Shown here: positions 1 through 21,448 of the stretch, piece by piece
Numbering within the stretch: the stretch's first letter is position 1
Layout: each line of letters begins with the position of its first letter
NCBI GenBank assembly: GCA_016946835.1
Contig: JACVTC010000024.1
Location: 1,437,501-1,499,500, forward strand
Direction of reading: 5' to 3'
Source: Neocallimastix lanati (nom. inval.)
Taxonomy: Eukaryota; Neocallimastigomycota; Neocallimastigomycetes; Neocallimastigales; Neocallimastigaceae
DNA: 62,000 nucleotides
Translations under genes and position numbers: made by a program
Notes under the pieces: generated by a model
Told to the model about the DNA's origin: nothing
The model's database searches: none
The model's input: the letters and a program-made list of their open reading frames with translations, nothing else

Positions 1-1757
1 GTAAAAATTTAAATAAAAAAAATAATATAGAAGATAGTATATTCGAAAGAAAAATTACAATTAATCATAATATTAATAATAAAATTTTTAATTAATATAG
101 ATTTTTAAGAAAAATCTTTTCACACCTTAAATATATTAATAATATATTAATATATTTTTAATATAAATATATTTATAACTTATTATAATAATATATTTAT
201 AATAAAATATTTATAACTTATTATAATAATATATTTATAATAATATATTTTAATAAAAAATATTTTATTTTTCAAGGTATTAATAAATATTAATCTTTTA
301 TTTAATTGGTAAATTTAAAAATTTAGGAAATTAATATAATTTATATAACTAACCAATTAATATCATTAAACAAGTTTTTCTAGAATAGGAATCAATAATG
401 AATAAATAAAGTTATTTGATATACTTTTTTTTTATTCCTTTTGACAGCAGAATTGGTTCGATCCGACCTAGTACTGTAATTTAATATATTTATGAGGGAA
501 TTACTGGCATTCAGGTGCATGATTTCATGTGTCCAAGTGGGTATATATTCTGCTAAATTGCAATTTTACTGAGGATCATGAATTTTCCAAGAGAGAAAGT
601 ACTAATCTCTATGAGTTAGGTTATATTGATTTCGCTTCAAAGGAAAGTTAGGTACTGGAGATGCACTCAGAGAAAAAGTATTATTTTTTTTCATAGCCGC
701 AATTATTGAGAACTTTAATTTTTATTTATTTATTTTTTTAATAAAGAAAAAGTACTAGAAAAATTCTCAGTAATCATATCAGACATCAATTTATTATTTA
801 ATAACTGTAAAAAAAAAAAAAAATTTAAAATTTATTTATATAATGTATTTTTTTATATATATTTTATTTTCGCTATTCATTAAATATATTTATCAATTAA
901 ACTGTTAATATTAATAATATTCTATGAATCTAATTTTTATTTTTTATATATTTTATTTAAAATAATTTGTAATAAAATATATATTAAAAAATGATATTTA
1001 ATTATGAATTAGTTTTTTTTTTTTTATTTATTTATTTTTTTAATAAAGAAAAAGTACTAGAAAAATTCTCAGTAATCATATCAGACATCAATTTATTATT
1101 TAATAACTGTAAAAAAAAAAAAAAATTTAAAATTTATTTATATAATGTATTTTTTTATATATATTTTATTTTCGCTATTCATTAAATATATTTATCAATT
1201 AAACTGTTAATATTAATAATATTCTATGAATCTAATTTTTATTTTTTATATATTTTATTTAAAATAATTTGTAATAAAATATATATTAAAAAATGATATT
1301 TAATTATGAATTAGTTTTTTTTTTTTTATTTATTTATTTTTTTAATAAAGAAAAAGTACTAGAAAAATTCTCAGTAATCATATCAGACATCAATTTATTA
1401 TTTAATAACTGTAAAAAAAAAAAAAAATTTAAAATTTATTTATATAATGTATTTTTTTATATATATTTTATTTTCGCTATTCATTAAATATATTTATCAA
1501 TTAAACTGTTAATATTAATAATATTCTATGAATCTAATTTTTATTTTTTATATATTTTATTTAAAATAATTTGTAATAAAATATATATTAAAAAATGATA
1601 TTTAATTATGAATTAGTTTTTTTTTTTTTTTAAGTTTGTAAATATAGTTGAAGTATTTAGTTGCTAATATAAAATAAATCATATTTATATTAATAAAATT
1701 TACATTAAAAAAAAAAACACCATTTTTAAGAAATAGAGTAAATAAAACTTTAAAAAA

Positions 1758-1801
<44 letters not shown>

Positions 1802-2514
1802 AAATTAGGATGTAAAATTTATTTTTAATTACATTATAAATATATTAAAATATATTATTCAATATTAATATCTATACTATGTGAAATATTTTGCCACATA
1901 TTAGAAATTAGAAATATAATTTTAATTTATGAATTATTATTATTTTTTATTTATTTTTTTTATTTTTGAAATCTATAATTAAATTTATGTATTATTATTT
2001 TTTTTTTTTTTTTTCAATATTTATATTTATATTTTTTTTATTTTTTTATTTTTTTATTTATTTATTTATGTGAATATATAAAATTTTAATTATAATATAT
2101 TTCCTTTTATGTTTAAAATCTAAATTTGATGTGGTACAAAGTTAAATTGAATATTGAAAAAAAGTAAAAACAACAACAACTTATATATAAAGAGAAAATT
2201 TAGAATTCTTTTTTTTTTTTTTTTTTTATACTTTTTTTCATTATAAATATTTATAAAATATACCCTTTTTTTTTAAAGTTTTATTTAAAGTTTTATTTTA
2301 TTTTATTATAATTATTATTTTTGTTTTTGAAATAATATTGATATTATTTATTACTATTTGCAATAGAAAAAAAAAAAAAAAAAATTATTGATTAAATTAT
2401 TAATGAAAATTTATTCAATAAAATAAAATTAATAAATAATTGAAATTTCATTAAATCAAAATATAATATTATATTCCATTACATATAATTTTAATAATAA
2501 AATTATTTTTTATA
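1..2514. other. Non-coding AT-rich region with one GC-richer relic patch
   Basis: No gene is supported here. A roughly 70-bp stretch (about 165-250) holds a direct duplication of a TATAACTTATTATAATAATA-like unit. At about 435-690 composition becomes more balanced. One forward frame there reads, through in-frame stops, like a decayed protein with a Trp-His-Ser-Gly-Ala then Phe-His-Val-Ser order, which faintly recalls a copia-type protease region; this is a weak impression only. A three-copy 302-bp tandem repeat follows (listed separately). From about 1630 to 2514 there are only homopolymers and a TAAA/AAAT tetramer tract near 1760-1800. Confidence 0.6.
719..1626. repeat. 302-bp tandem repeat, three near-identical copies
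   Basis: The same segment recurs with a period of exactly 302 bp; for example the ATGATATTTAATTATGAATT block sits at 991, 1293 and 1595. Copies differ mainly in homopolymer length. Each copy carries a 64-codon open frame starting at that ATG (991-1185 and 1293-1487) that encodes a Phe/Tyr/Ile/Lys-rich peptide without recognisable domains. The frame exists because the whole unit is AT-rich, so I do not call it a gene. Near identity of the copies points to recent tandem duplication or an assembly artefact. Confidence 0.85.
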
Positions 2515-4287
2515 ATGTTCAATTTTAAATTATTTAAATTTTCATTATTTACACTATATTTAAATGCAATATATTGTATAAACATTACCAATTTAGATGT
2601 GGAAGTTGTGAGCCATATTGTTGATTTTCAACAATGTATTCAAAATTGTAATGTTAACAATCAAACGAGTGATAAGAATTGTAAATTAGATTGCTATATC
2701 GATTTCGGTTCTTTAGGTTATAGAAATAGTTTTTCTTCTGGTGTCGCACCTGATAAACTGATGCTTGATATTAATAAACAAGTTAAAGCTTTTAAAATCC
2801 CTGATGTTAGTGATTCTAATGATGGTAATTATTTAAATTTATGTATAATATTTTTGATTTACTTATCAAAAAATTATATATATAGTAGATTTATTTGAAT
2901 TTATTAATAATAATAATACTATTATTATTATAAAGAATGATAAAATAATAAAATAATACTAAATTTTATTTTATTTTTTATTATATAAAAGTGAATTCAA
3001 ATGATATTAAATTAAATTCCATATATAATAATGCTCAGTCTTTAATTAAAAGTATGAATCAAAAATATATAAAGACAGATGTGGATTATAATGACAATGC
3101 ACCACTTACACGACAAAATCTTTTAGAATTATTTGAAGATGATAAATATTTATATGATGCATTTAATTATATCAGCAATTCAACTTATAGCACCTTAAAA
3201 CAGTTAACTAAAAGTATTAATGAAAATAATCAAGCAAGTAGTAATATTATTAATACGCTGTTGTACACATCATTAAATAATAATTATGGTGATTTAATAC
3301 ATAAATTTACAAAAAATATTTCAGGAAATATTACTAAAAATATTATTCAAAATGCGAGAACTAATTTTTCTAAAGATAAATGTATTACTAAATGCAATTT
3401 ATCTACTGAACATTTAAGTTCAGTTTTTAGTGGTGCAGAGCAAGAATTTAATGAAAAAGTAATAGATGACAATTCCATTAATGAAATTCATGAACACTGC
3501 TTAAAGTAAATAAATAAATAAAATAAAAAAATAAAATAAAAATAAAAATAAAAATAAATTTTATTAAATAATATATAATAAATATCGTTTTTACTTATAA
3601 TAATTAATATTAATACAATAAAAATTTTTTTATATATTATATTATTATTATTATTATAAAAATAGTCAATGCGATTTTATTAATGAGGTCTATGAATTAT
3701 ATGGAAATATGGATACAAATGAAATTAATAATACTTATAAAATGAAAAGAAGTATGGATAAAAATAAATTTAATAGATCAAATGAATTATGTAATAATAA
3801 AATTATTTGTAAGAAAAATCAAAATGATGTAATGGTATGTAATTATTCAGATAATACTCCATTTTTCAATCGAATCGATGGTTGTTCAATCCCAGGTATG
3901 GTTAATTGGTCATTTGCTTATGACAAAACAATTTTATTACCAGCTTGTAATGGCCATGATGCATGCTATCATTGTAATCCAGTAGATTCCGATCCCAGTA
4001 GTACTAATGAGTCATTAGGGACAGAAGAATATTTATCTTGCAATAATAAATTAAGACAAAATGGTGAAAAACTCTGTAATAATTATAATTTTGGAAGTTC
4101 TTTCGATACAATTAAAGGAAAAGTAAAATGCTTACAAGAAGTTGAAAGTATGGTATTAGCTGTTGATGTAGCTGGATGGAAATCTTATACAGGTGATAGA
4201 AATGTTGTCAATAGTGATACTACTCACTGTATTTGTAATCGTGGAGTAAGAGAAATCAGTGCACAAAATTTCCTTATTAATAAATAA
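2515..4287 (+). CDS. Secreted phospholipase A2-fold (conodipine-like) protein
   Basis: Three exons (2515-2824, 2992-3505, 3666-4287) join in phase to 481 aa. The N-terminus has a hydrophobic signal peptide of about 21 residues ending near Ala-Ile-Tyr-Cys, so the protein should enter the secretory pathway. The first 360 residues are Asn-rich with scattered Cys pairs and match nothing I know. The C-terminal part contains DGCSIPG followed by ACNGHDACYHC (residues 368-378), the Cys-flanked His-Asp dyad (H372, D373) of secreted PLA2 folds of the conodipine/group XII-like type, plus further Cys that could form disulphides. Phospholipid sn-2 hydrolysis is the family activity; whether this copy is catalytic is inferred only. 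The middle exon opens on a split GTG codon completed across the intron, so it is not a separate gene. Confidence 0.75.
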
Positions 4288-4896
4288 CTTTATATATATA
4301 AATATATATAAATAAAGTAACTTTTTTTTTTTTTTTATTTAATAAATATGATATACTATTTTTTTCTTTACCTTTTTTTTTTTATTTGATAATTTAAAAA
4401 TATAAATATTTTACTTTGTTATTATCACTTTTTTTATTATTTTTTTTTCTTCTTTCATGTTTATTTCTTTATTTAGTAATTCTAAATTATAAATATTTTT
4501 AATTTTTAAAAAAAAAATAAAAAATAAAAAACAAAAAATGAAATAAAAAAAAAAAAAAAATAAAATAAAATAAAAAATAAAAATAAAAATAAAAATAAAC
4601 AAAAAATTATTAAATATACATAAAATTTAAATTTATTTGAAAGTTATAAGAATTATGGTTCTTTATTAGAGATTTATAAATAATTTTAATTTATTATATA
4701 TTTAAATGATTATTAATAAAATATTGATTTGTTTTATTTATATTTTAAATTTTTATATAATGGTATATTGGCAAAAAAAATATAATGATAATTTATGATA
4801 TCAATCTTATATTTATTAATATATATAAAACATTTATTAAAAAATATACATATAAAAAAAGAATATATATAAATATATAAATATATATATAATATA

Positions 4897-4929
<33 letters not shown>

Positions 4930-5226
4930 CTATATTTACATATTTAAATGCTAATAAAAAAAATGAATTTAAAAAAAATTTATAATAATTTTATATATTA
5001 TATGAATATTTTTTTTTTTTTTTTCATTTTTCAATTTAATATTTAATTCTTTAAATCATTGAAATTTTAAACAAAATAGTAATAACTATAAAAATTATTA
5101 AAAGATAATAATAATAGTGAAATATATTTTTATTGCTGTAATAATTATTAATAGGATTTAAATTATAAATTATATAATTTTTCCTTTTTTTTTTTCTTTT
5201 TTATTTCTGAACTTTTTTTTTTTAAA

Positions 5227-5267
<41 letters not shown>

Positions 5268-5379
5268 AAAAAAAGATTTTTTCAAAAAATAATGAGTAAA
5301 AAAATATGGTTTAATTTGAAATTTATAATAAATTATATTGTTTTTGAAATAAATAATTTATTAATAAAGAAAAAAAAAA
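4288..5379. other. Intergenic, homopolymer-rich, nothing recognised
   Basis: Only A/T runs (notably a T run near 4900-4929 and an A run near 5228-5265) and AAAT-type simple repeats are visible. A minus-strand open frame at 4411-4602 is a Phe/Ile run arising from an AAAAT repeat and is not coding. Confidence 0.7.
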
Positions 5380-5661
5380 TTAAATTATTAAATTAGCCCA
5401 TGGATCTTTCACAAATTCTTCACAAGTAAATTCGAAATGTCCATTATTATTATTATTGTTGTTGTTATTATTAAATTTATTGAAATTTCTATTTCTCGTA
5501 TTATTAAATTGATTATTTAAATTATTATTAAATCTATTATAGTTATTTTGTCTTTGGTAATATGGTTTTCCTCTACCACCTCTACCTCTTCCTCTGAAAC
5601 TATATCGATTATTATTATTTCGATTATATGATTGATTATAAGCTTGATTGATATTTTCCAT
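5380..5661 (-). CDS. Small GRG/Asn-rich protein, possible RNA binder
   Basis: A single-exon 93-aa frame from ATG at 5661. It holds a basic aromatic segment with RGRGRGGRG (about residues 24-32), an Asn/Arg/Phe-rich middle and a run of about ten Asn, then a short ordered-looking C-terminus with CEEFVKDPWANL. Arg-Gly repeats are typical of RNA-binding and condensate proteins and are frequent targets of arginine methylation. The terminal DPWxxL motif looks deliberate because it interrupts low complexity just before the stop. I do not recognise the family. Codon use and the Gly/Arg codons, rare in this genome's non-coding DNA, favour a real gene. Confidence 0.6.
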   Translation of the reverse strand: MENINQAYNQSYNRNNNNRYSFRGRGRGGRGKPYYQRQNNYNRFNNNLNNQFNNTRNRNFNKFNNNNNNNNNNGHFEFTCEEFVKDPWANLII

Positions 5662-6473
5662 TTTTCAATTATATAAATATTTTTTTAAATTATTTAAAAG
5701 ATTAATCTACAAAATTTCTTTATAAAAATTTTTTTAGTAATTAAAAAAAATTTTTTTGATATATATATTTTTTTTTGTTAATTAAAATACTTTTATTTTA
5801 TAAATTGTATATATTTTTATTATTTGTATTTATAATTATATGTATTTATAATTATATAAAATAAAAATTTAAATATATATTATTGAAGTAATTAATCATG
5901 TAGTACAAAATTCATAATATAGTAAACTAAATGTATACATAAATGTCTTTATAATATGTTAATATAATCACTATATAAAATTAATGTATATATAAAAATA
6001 TATGTAACTTTACTTTTTTATATTCAAATATTTTATAATTAAAATTATATTTCAAAGAATTTTAATTAAGAAATATTAATTCAAATATTCTTTCTTAAAA
6101 AATAATACATAAAAATAATTAATTTTAAAAATTTAATTTAATTAAAGAATATTTACTGGATATTCTTTTTAAACATTAAAAAATAAAAAAATTAAATTTT
6201 ATTTATTTTTATAAAAATTATTTAATTTTTATTTTTCCTTTTTTTTTTTTTTTCTTTTTTTTAAAAATTAATAAATTTAAAAAATAATTTAAAATTAAAA
6301 TTAAAAAAAAAAACTTATTTAAAACATAACTATATAAATATTATAAAACCATTTTTTAACAATTTTCTTATATATATATATATATATTTTTATTTTTATT
6401 TTATTTTTTTTTTAAAAATTAAGTACTAATATTTTTATAAAAATTAATAGAAAAAAAAAAAGTATTTTTCAGT
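5662..6473. other. Intergenic between divergent genes
   Basis: AT-rich spacer between the minus-strand GRG protein and plus-strand ATE1. It should hold both promoters, but no motif stands out. There are several imperfect AATTTAATTAA-type palindromes near 6060-6150. Confidence 0.6.
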
Positions 6474-15852
<9,379 letters not shown>

Positions 15853-16531
15853 GTTATCTTTCATAAAAAAAAATTATATATATCGATTATATAATAAAAA
15901 AAAAATTTTTTTTTATTAATAAACTATTATTATATTAAAATAATAATTTTTATATAATTTAAAAAATTAATAAAAAATAAAAAATATTATAATTTGCAAA
16001 ATAAATATTTATTATAAAAAAAAAATATTGTAATAATATTAAAAATACATTTACAATATAAAAAATATACAAATAAATAAAACGAAAATTATATAAAAAT
16101 AATATGATTATTACTTATCTATTAATATAGTTAAAAAATTAATAAAAAAATTTAAATTATCTTCCAATAAATGAACAATTTTCTTAATTCTTTTAATTAT
16201 TTTTTTAATAATAATTTTTAAATTTAATTTATATGTATTTTTTATTTAATAAAATTATATATATATAAAAAATAATTTTTAAAAGTGTAAATAATAATAA
16301 AATTTTTTTTTTGAGAAAAATATTCTTTTTAATTAGTTGTAATATAAATATTATTTGATAACAAGCGGTTATATATATAAAATACATATATATAACGCAT
16401 TTTATTTCATATTGCATGAATATAAAAAATAATATTAAATAGTATATAATTAAATATACTTATAAGAAGAATAATAATAATTGAAAGGAAAATAAAATTA
16501 AACAAATTACTCTATATTAAAAATATTAAAT
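15853..16531. other. Intergenic, nothing recognised
   Basis: AT-rich spacer between ATE1 and VPS26 in the same orientation. It contains only A/T runs and short AT palindromes. The minus-strand frame at 16229-16417 is low-complexity Ile/Leu/Phe and not supported. Confidence 0.6.
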
Positions 16532-18085
16532 ATGAATGTAAGTATTAATAAATATTAAATATCATTCTTTCTAATTAATATAATAAATAAAATAGTAGAA
16601 TTTCTAAATTATAATTATGAGATTATTATTAAAATAATATTGAAATATAAACACTAAATTTGAATTTTTCTTATTTATTCTTATATATATTTAATAAACA
16701 TTTAAATAAATATATTTCATTAATGTAATAAAAAAAAAAAAAAATAAAAAAATAAAATAAAATAAAATAAAATAAAATTAAATTTAGTCTTTATTTGGAT
16801 TAGGGTCAACAGCCCAAATAAGCATCAGTTTTGATGATGAAGATAATAAAAAGTTGGTTGAAGTCAAGACATCAAAGGATCATAAAGAAAAATTACCTCT
16901 TTTTTTTGATGGAGAAACAGTTTCTGGAAAAGTAAAATTTACTTTAAATCATAATAAATCATAATAATGATAATAATAATAATTAATCATAATAATTCAA
17001 TGGATAGATATATTATATCATTATGTTATTTCTGAACCAATATTTTAAATTTAAAATTTTGATTTAGAAACAAAAAAAAAAAAAAAAAATTAAAAATTAA
17101 AAATTAAAAATTATAATAAATTTAAAATAATATTATTAAATAAATTATATAAAATATTGAAATATGGTAAAACAAACAAAAAATAAATAATTCTAATAGG
17201 TTGAAATTAAACTCAATAATGGTAAAAAATTAGAACATCAAGGTATTAAAGTTGAATTGTTTGGTGATATAGGTAAGGTTTGACATGTATAATATATATA
17301 TATAAAATATGAATTTATATCTATAAATTTATAAACTATAAAATAAAATAATATTAGATATTTAGAAATTAAATCTTTATAAATATAATATTTTTTTTTA
17401 TAATGAATTAATTTTTTAATTATTATGAAAAAGAATTTTTCTATAATAGAACCAATCACAGTCAGTTTTTATATTTATCAGTTGAACTTGCAGAAGCGGG
17501 TGAATTAAGACAAAATACTATTTATCCTTTCGAATTTAAAAATGTTGAAAAGCAATATGAAAGTTATTACGGTATTAATGTTAAATTAAGGTATTATATA
17601 AATAAATTGTGTTCATTGTATTTTATTCAAAATACAATAATATGTTACTAATATACAAATACAGTATACACTTTAAATTATAACAAAAACTAATGTTCAA
17701 AAAAAAATTTTTTTTTTTATATTTTATTTTATAATAATAATAATAATAATAATAATTATAAAATAACGACAATAACAATAAAAGATATTTTGTAAGAGTT
17801 ACTATTTCAAGAAGAATAAGTGATATAGTTAAAGAAAGAGATCTTTGGGTATATTCATATAAAATACCACCTGAAACTGACTCTTCAATTAAAATGGAAG
17901 TTGGTATTGAGGATTGCTTACATATAGATTTCGAATATAATAAATCAAAGTATATATTAAATCAATATAAATATAAAATAATAATAACAATAAAATATTT
18001 TTTTTTATTTTTATTTTTTTTTCTTTTTTTCGATTTCATCAACTTTGAATTTTTTTTTAAAATGAAATATTTATTATTATTATTA

Positions 18086-18117
<32 letters not shown>

Positions 18118-18277
18118 TTATAATTATAGATATCATTTAAAGGATGTAATTGTAGGAAAAATATTCTTTTCTTTAGTTCGTATAAAAATAAAGCACATGG
18201 AATTATCAATTATTCGACGAGAAACTACAGGAGCTCGTAAATATAATATATATATACACTTTTTTTTTTTTTTTTTA

Positions 18278-18344
<67 letters not shown>

Positions 18345-18897
18345 TTAATAAATTAATTTTAGCAAATAAATTAATTATTAAATATTTTAAATTTATTTTA
18401 TTATGGCATCATATAAATAATAATTAATTAATTTTACTTAATTCTAAAATTAAATATATAATAGCACCAAATCAATATAATGAAAGTGAAGTAATTACAA
18501 AGTTTGAAATTATGGATGGTGCACCAGTTAAAGGTAATTAGATATTAAATAAGATAAGAGTAATATTAAATAAATAAATTATCATAAAGAATTATTATCA
18601 TTTATTAATACTTATTTATTATTATTTATTATTATTATTATTAATATAATTATTATTATTTATTATTATTATTTTTAATTTAATTGTTATTATTATAATA
18701 TAATGATTCCAATGAAAGGTGAAACTATTCCAATTCGTTTGTTCCTTAGTGGTTTTGATTTAACACCAACTTATAGAGATATAAATAAAAAATTCTCTAC
18801 AAGATATTATTTAAATCTTATATTGATTGATGAAGAAAATAGACGTTATTTCAAGCAACAAGAAATTACTATATATCGTTTAAAAGGTATAATTTAA
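16532..18897 (+). CDS. VPS26: Retromer subunit VPS26
   Basis: VPS26 is the arrestin-fold subunit of the retromer cargo-recognition complex with VPS35 and VPS29, acting in endosome-to-Golgi recycling. Eight exons join in phase: 16532-16537 (only ATG AAT), 16788-16931, 17200-17272, 17434-17590, 17785-17949, 18130-18236, 18465-18533, 18719-18897, giving 249 aa. Diagnostic stretches are KKLEHQGIKVELFGDIE, VELAEAGELRQ, IKMEVGIEDCLHIDFEYNKS, YHLKDVIVGKIFF, FEIMDGAPVKGETIPIRLFL and YFKQQEITIYR. The protein stops just after this last motif, some 40-70 residues before the usual C-terminus. A further exon near 19116 (splice from 18886, adding about 8 residues) is possible but unproven. The two-codon first exon is placed by a perfect GTAAGT donor and by phase. 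Confidence 0.92.
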
Positions 18898-19375
18898 TAT
18901 ATATATATATTATATATAATATATATAAAATTATATGAAAATTAAAAAAAAAATAAAAAATATATTTTATATTATTTTACATAAAACAATAGATAAATAA
19001 ATAATTTTTTACAAAATGTTAAACTATTTATAACAATCAGCTGAACAGTAGTGATATTATTATGAAAAAAAACGGAATTTTTTTTTTTTTTTTTTTTTTT
19101 TATATATATATAAAAGGAAATCATCATAAATTAAAATGCTAAAATAATTTTATATATTTTAAAAAATATATATATATATATATATTTATATTATATAATT
19201 AATAATATTAATAATAATAATAATAAAATTTATATTTTTTGTTAATATATCATATAATTATTAATTAATTAATTATAATTATAATTATTATTATTATTAT
19301 TATTATTATTATTTTTCATTATTATTATTTAGTAATGTGAAATCATTAATACCTAAGCAAATATATTTTTAAAAA

Positions 19376-19408
<33 letters not shown>

Positions 19409-19880
19409 CAAAACAAAAAAATAAAATTAGAAATAAAAATAAAATTAAAATTAAAATTAAAAATAAAAATAAAAATAAAAATAAAAATAAAAATAAAAAT
19501 AAAAATAAAAATAAAAACAAAAATAAAAATAAAAATAAAAATAAAAATAAAAATAAAAATAAAAATAAAAATAAAAAAAAATAAATTAAAACAATAAAAA
19601 AAAAAAAAAAAAAACTGAATATCAAATGAGTAAATAATATAAAAAAATAATAATAATTAAAGCATATAATATAAATGATTTATAAATAATATAACATTAA
19701 AATAATAAAAGAAATTTTTTAAATGAAAAGTAATATAATGACTTTTTATTTTATTTATTTTATTTTATTTTTTTTTTTATTTTATTTTTTTTTTTTTTAT
19801 TAACACAAAGTGATAAAAAATTTATAATTATATAATGTTTTTATATCTAATGTTAGAAAATAATTTATATTAATTTTTCT
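18898..19880. other. Intergenic simple-repeat region
   Basis: Holds TA, (AAT)n and a clear AAAAAT hexamer array at about 19430-19580, plus long A and T runs. The minus-strand frame at 19353-19625 is a Leu-Phe repeat read from that hexamer and is not a gene. Confidence 0.75.
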
Positions 19881-21045
19881 CTGATTATTCATGAGAAATT
19901 ATTGATTTATTCATTAAATTTGCCAATAAAATAAGAAATCTTTCCTTACTTCCTTCTTATTCTAGTATTTTAGAATATGAAAATTTCATAAACAGGCATA
20001 TTTATTCATTCCTTCTTGGGGGAATTTCAGCTTTAGATGAGCTACAATTTGATACTGGGGAACAGAGACATTTAAGTGAACAACTCCTAAAAAATTCACA
20101 GGGGTCTACTGTTAGGTATATTACGGAGCTTGCGGAATATCTTGCTAATACAATACCAACCATCAGTAGCACTTCTTGAGTTACTTTTTGAGAGGTTTAG
20201 CAAAAACACTTTAATTACCAAGAGTGTCGACATCGCACCGATATGGTAAAGGAATAATGCAGTTAGAAGTCCTGTTATTTCTCATCAATACATATTAACT
20301 AACAGCACAGTTCCGAACAAAGAACCTATAGTAAGTAATTCAACTTTTGATGATCTTTCTTGTGGTTCAGAGGAGAGTTTAGTGGATACCACACTATCTA
20401 TTTTATAGATGTTACTTCTTTGTTTTATTATTTTAGATTTAACTGGTGATCATGTTACTACTCGTAGTATACATCACACCAAATTTTTTTTTTTAACTCT
20501 TGAACTTATTTTTTTTCTTTATTACATTAAATTTTCTTTGATTAATTAAAATTTGTTATTTCTTAACTTTTTATTATTTTTTATTATTACTTAATCTTTT
20601 TTATACATTTTATTTTATTTTATTTTATTTTTTTTTTATCTTTTAATTATATAATATATTTTTTTTTATAATTAAATGTAATACATAAAAATATTTTAAT
20701 CTATTTAATAAAGCATTGGAAGTGTATTCCTAGTTTAAGAAAAAAAAAAAAAAATTATTTAAATCACCTTCGAGAGAGTCTTCTTTCCCGAATTAATGTT
20801 TTGTGGGAATTGCAGAATTCCTTATTAATATTATGCCTATTGTAATTAGTGATTTTTACACTACAATCACTTTTTGTACTATTAGACTAACCGTTGTCAA
20901 GAGCTTCGACGTCGAAATTAATAATAAGGCAAAGAAGAAATTCTGATACAGATTCGAATGATAATAGTTATACCCTGTGGAGTTTTCATCGATTAATTGG
21001 AAGAGTTAGAGGTTATTTCGTCCTCGAACCTTATTACGTAGTTTT
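19881..21045 (+). pseudogene. Decayed coding relic, probably mobile-element derived
   Basis: Composition rises well above the intergenic background. A forward frame at about 19920-20180 reads ILEYENFINRHIYSFLLGG and LDELQFDTGEQRHLSEQLL before stops. A later frame at about 20180-20410 reads RSPVISHQYILTNSTVPNKE and ends SCGSEESLVDTTLSIL. A further GC-richer patch lies at 20760-21040. Stops and frame changes break everything. Polar, Ser-rich content with a conserved-looking N-terminal block recalls a retroelement Gag, but I cannot name the family. Confidence 0.4.
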
Positions 21046-21310
21046 TTTTTTTTTTTTTTTTTTTTAATATCAATGTAAAAAATTTTTATGTATTTTATTT
21101 TCATGTATTTTCTAAATAAATAATATTATTAAATAAAAGTTTACTATTAGACTAAAAAAAAAAAAAAAAAAAATTAGATAATCAGAAATTTAATATTAAA
21201 TTTAATAATTAATAAATTAAAAGATACAAAGTATAATTAAGTAGAAAATAAATATCATTAGAAAAAAAAAATAAAATATATATATATATATATATATTTT
21301 TTTTTTTTTA

Positions 21311-21372
<62 letters not shown>

Positions 21373-21448
21373 CACTAATAACTTATTTAAATAAAAACAT
21401 TATTCAAGTATATTAACATTTGTAAATAAAAAATTTATATATTATTAA

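Noticed and set aside
440-500. tRNA suggested by GGTTCGATCC
   Set aside because: The flanking bases cannot form the T stem and no A box or acceptor pairing is present.
991-1487. Two 64-codon frames as small duplicated genes
   Set aside because: They arise from a 302-bp AT-rich tandem unit, with no recognisable protein features or conserved codon pattern.
2991-3509. Separate 172-codon gene starting at GTG
   Set aside because: The GTG is split by an intron; this is the middle exon of the secreted PLA2-fold gene.
17894-18427. 177-codon frame as a separate gene
   Set aside because: It reads from a VPS26 exon through an intron and a long Asn run; the VPS26 splice model explains the coding part.
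19353-19625. Leu-Phe repeat protein on the minus strand
   Set aside because: Direct reading of an AAAAAT hexamer array with no non-repetitive coding signal.
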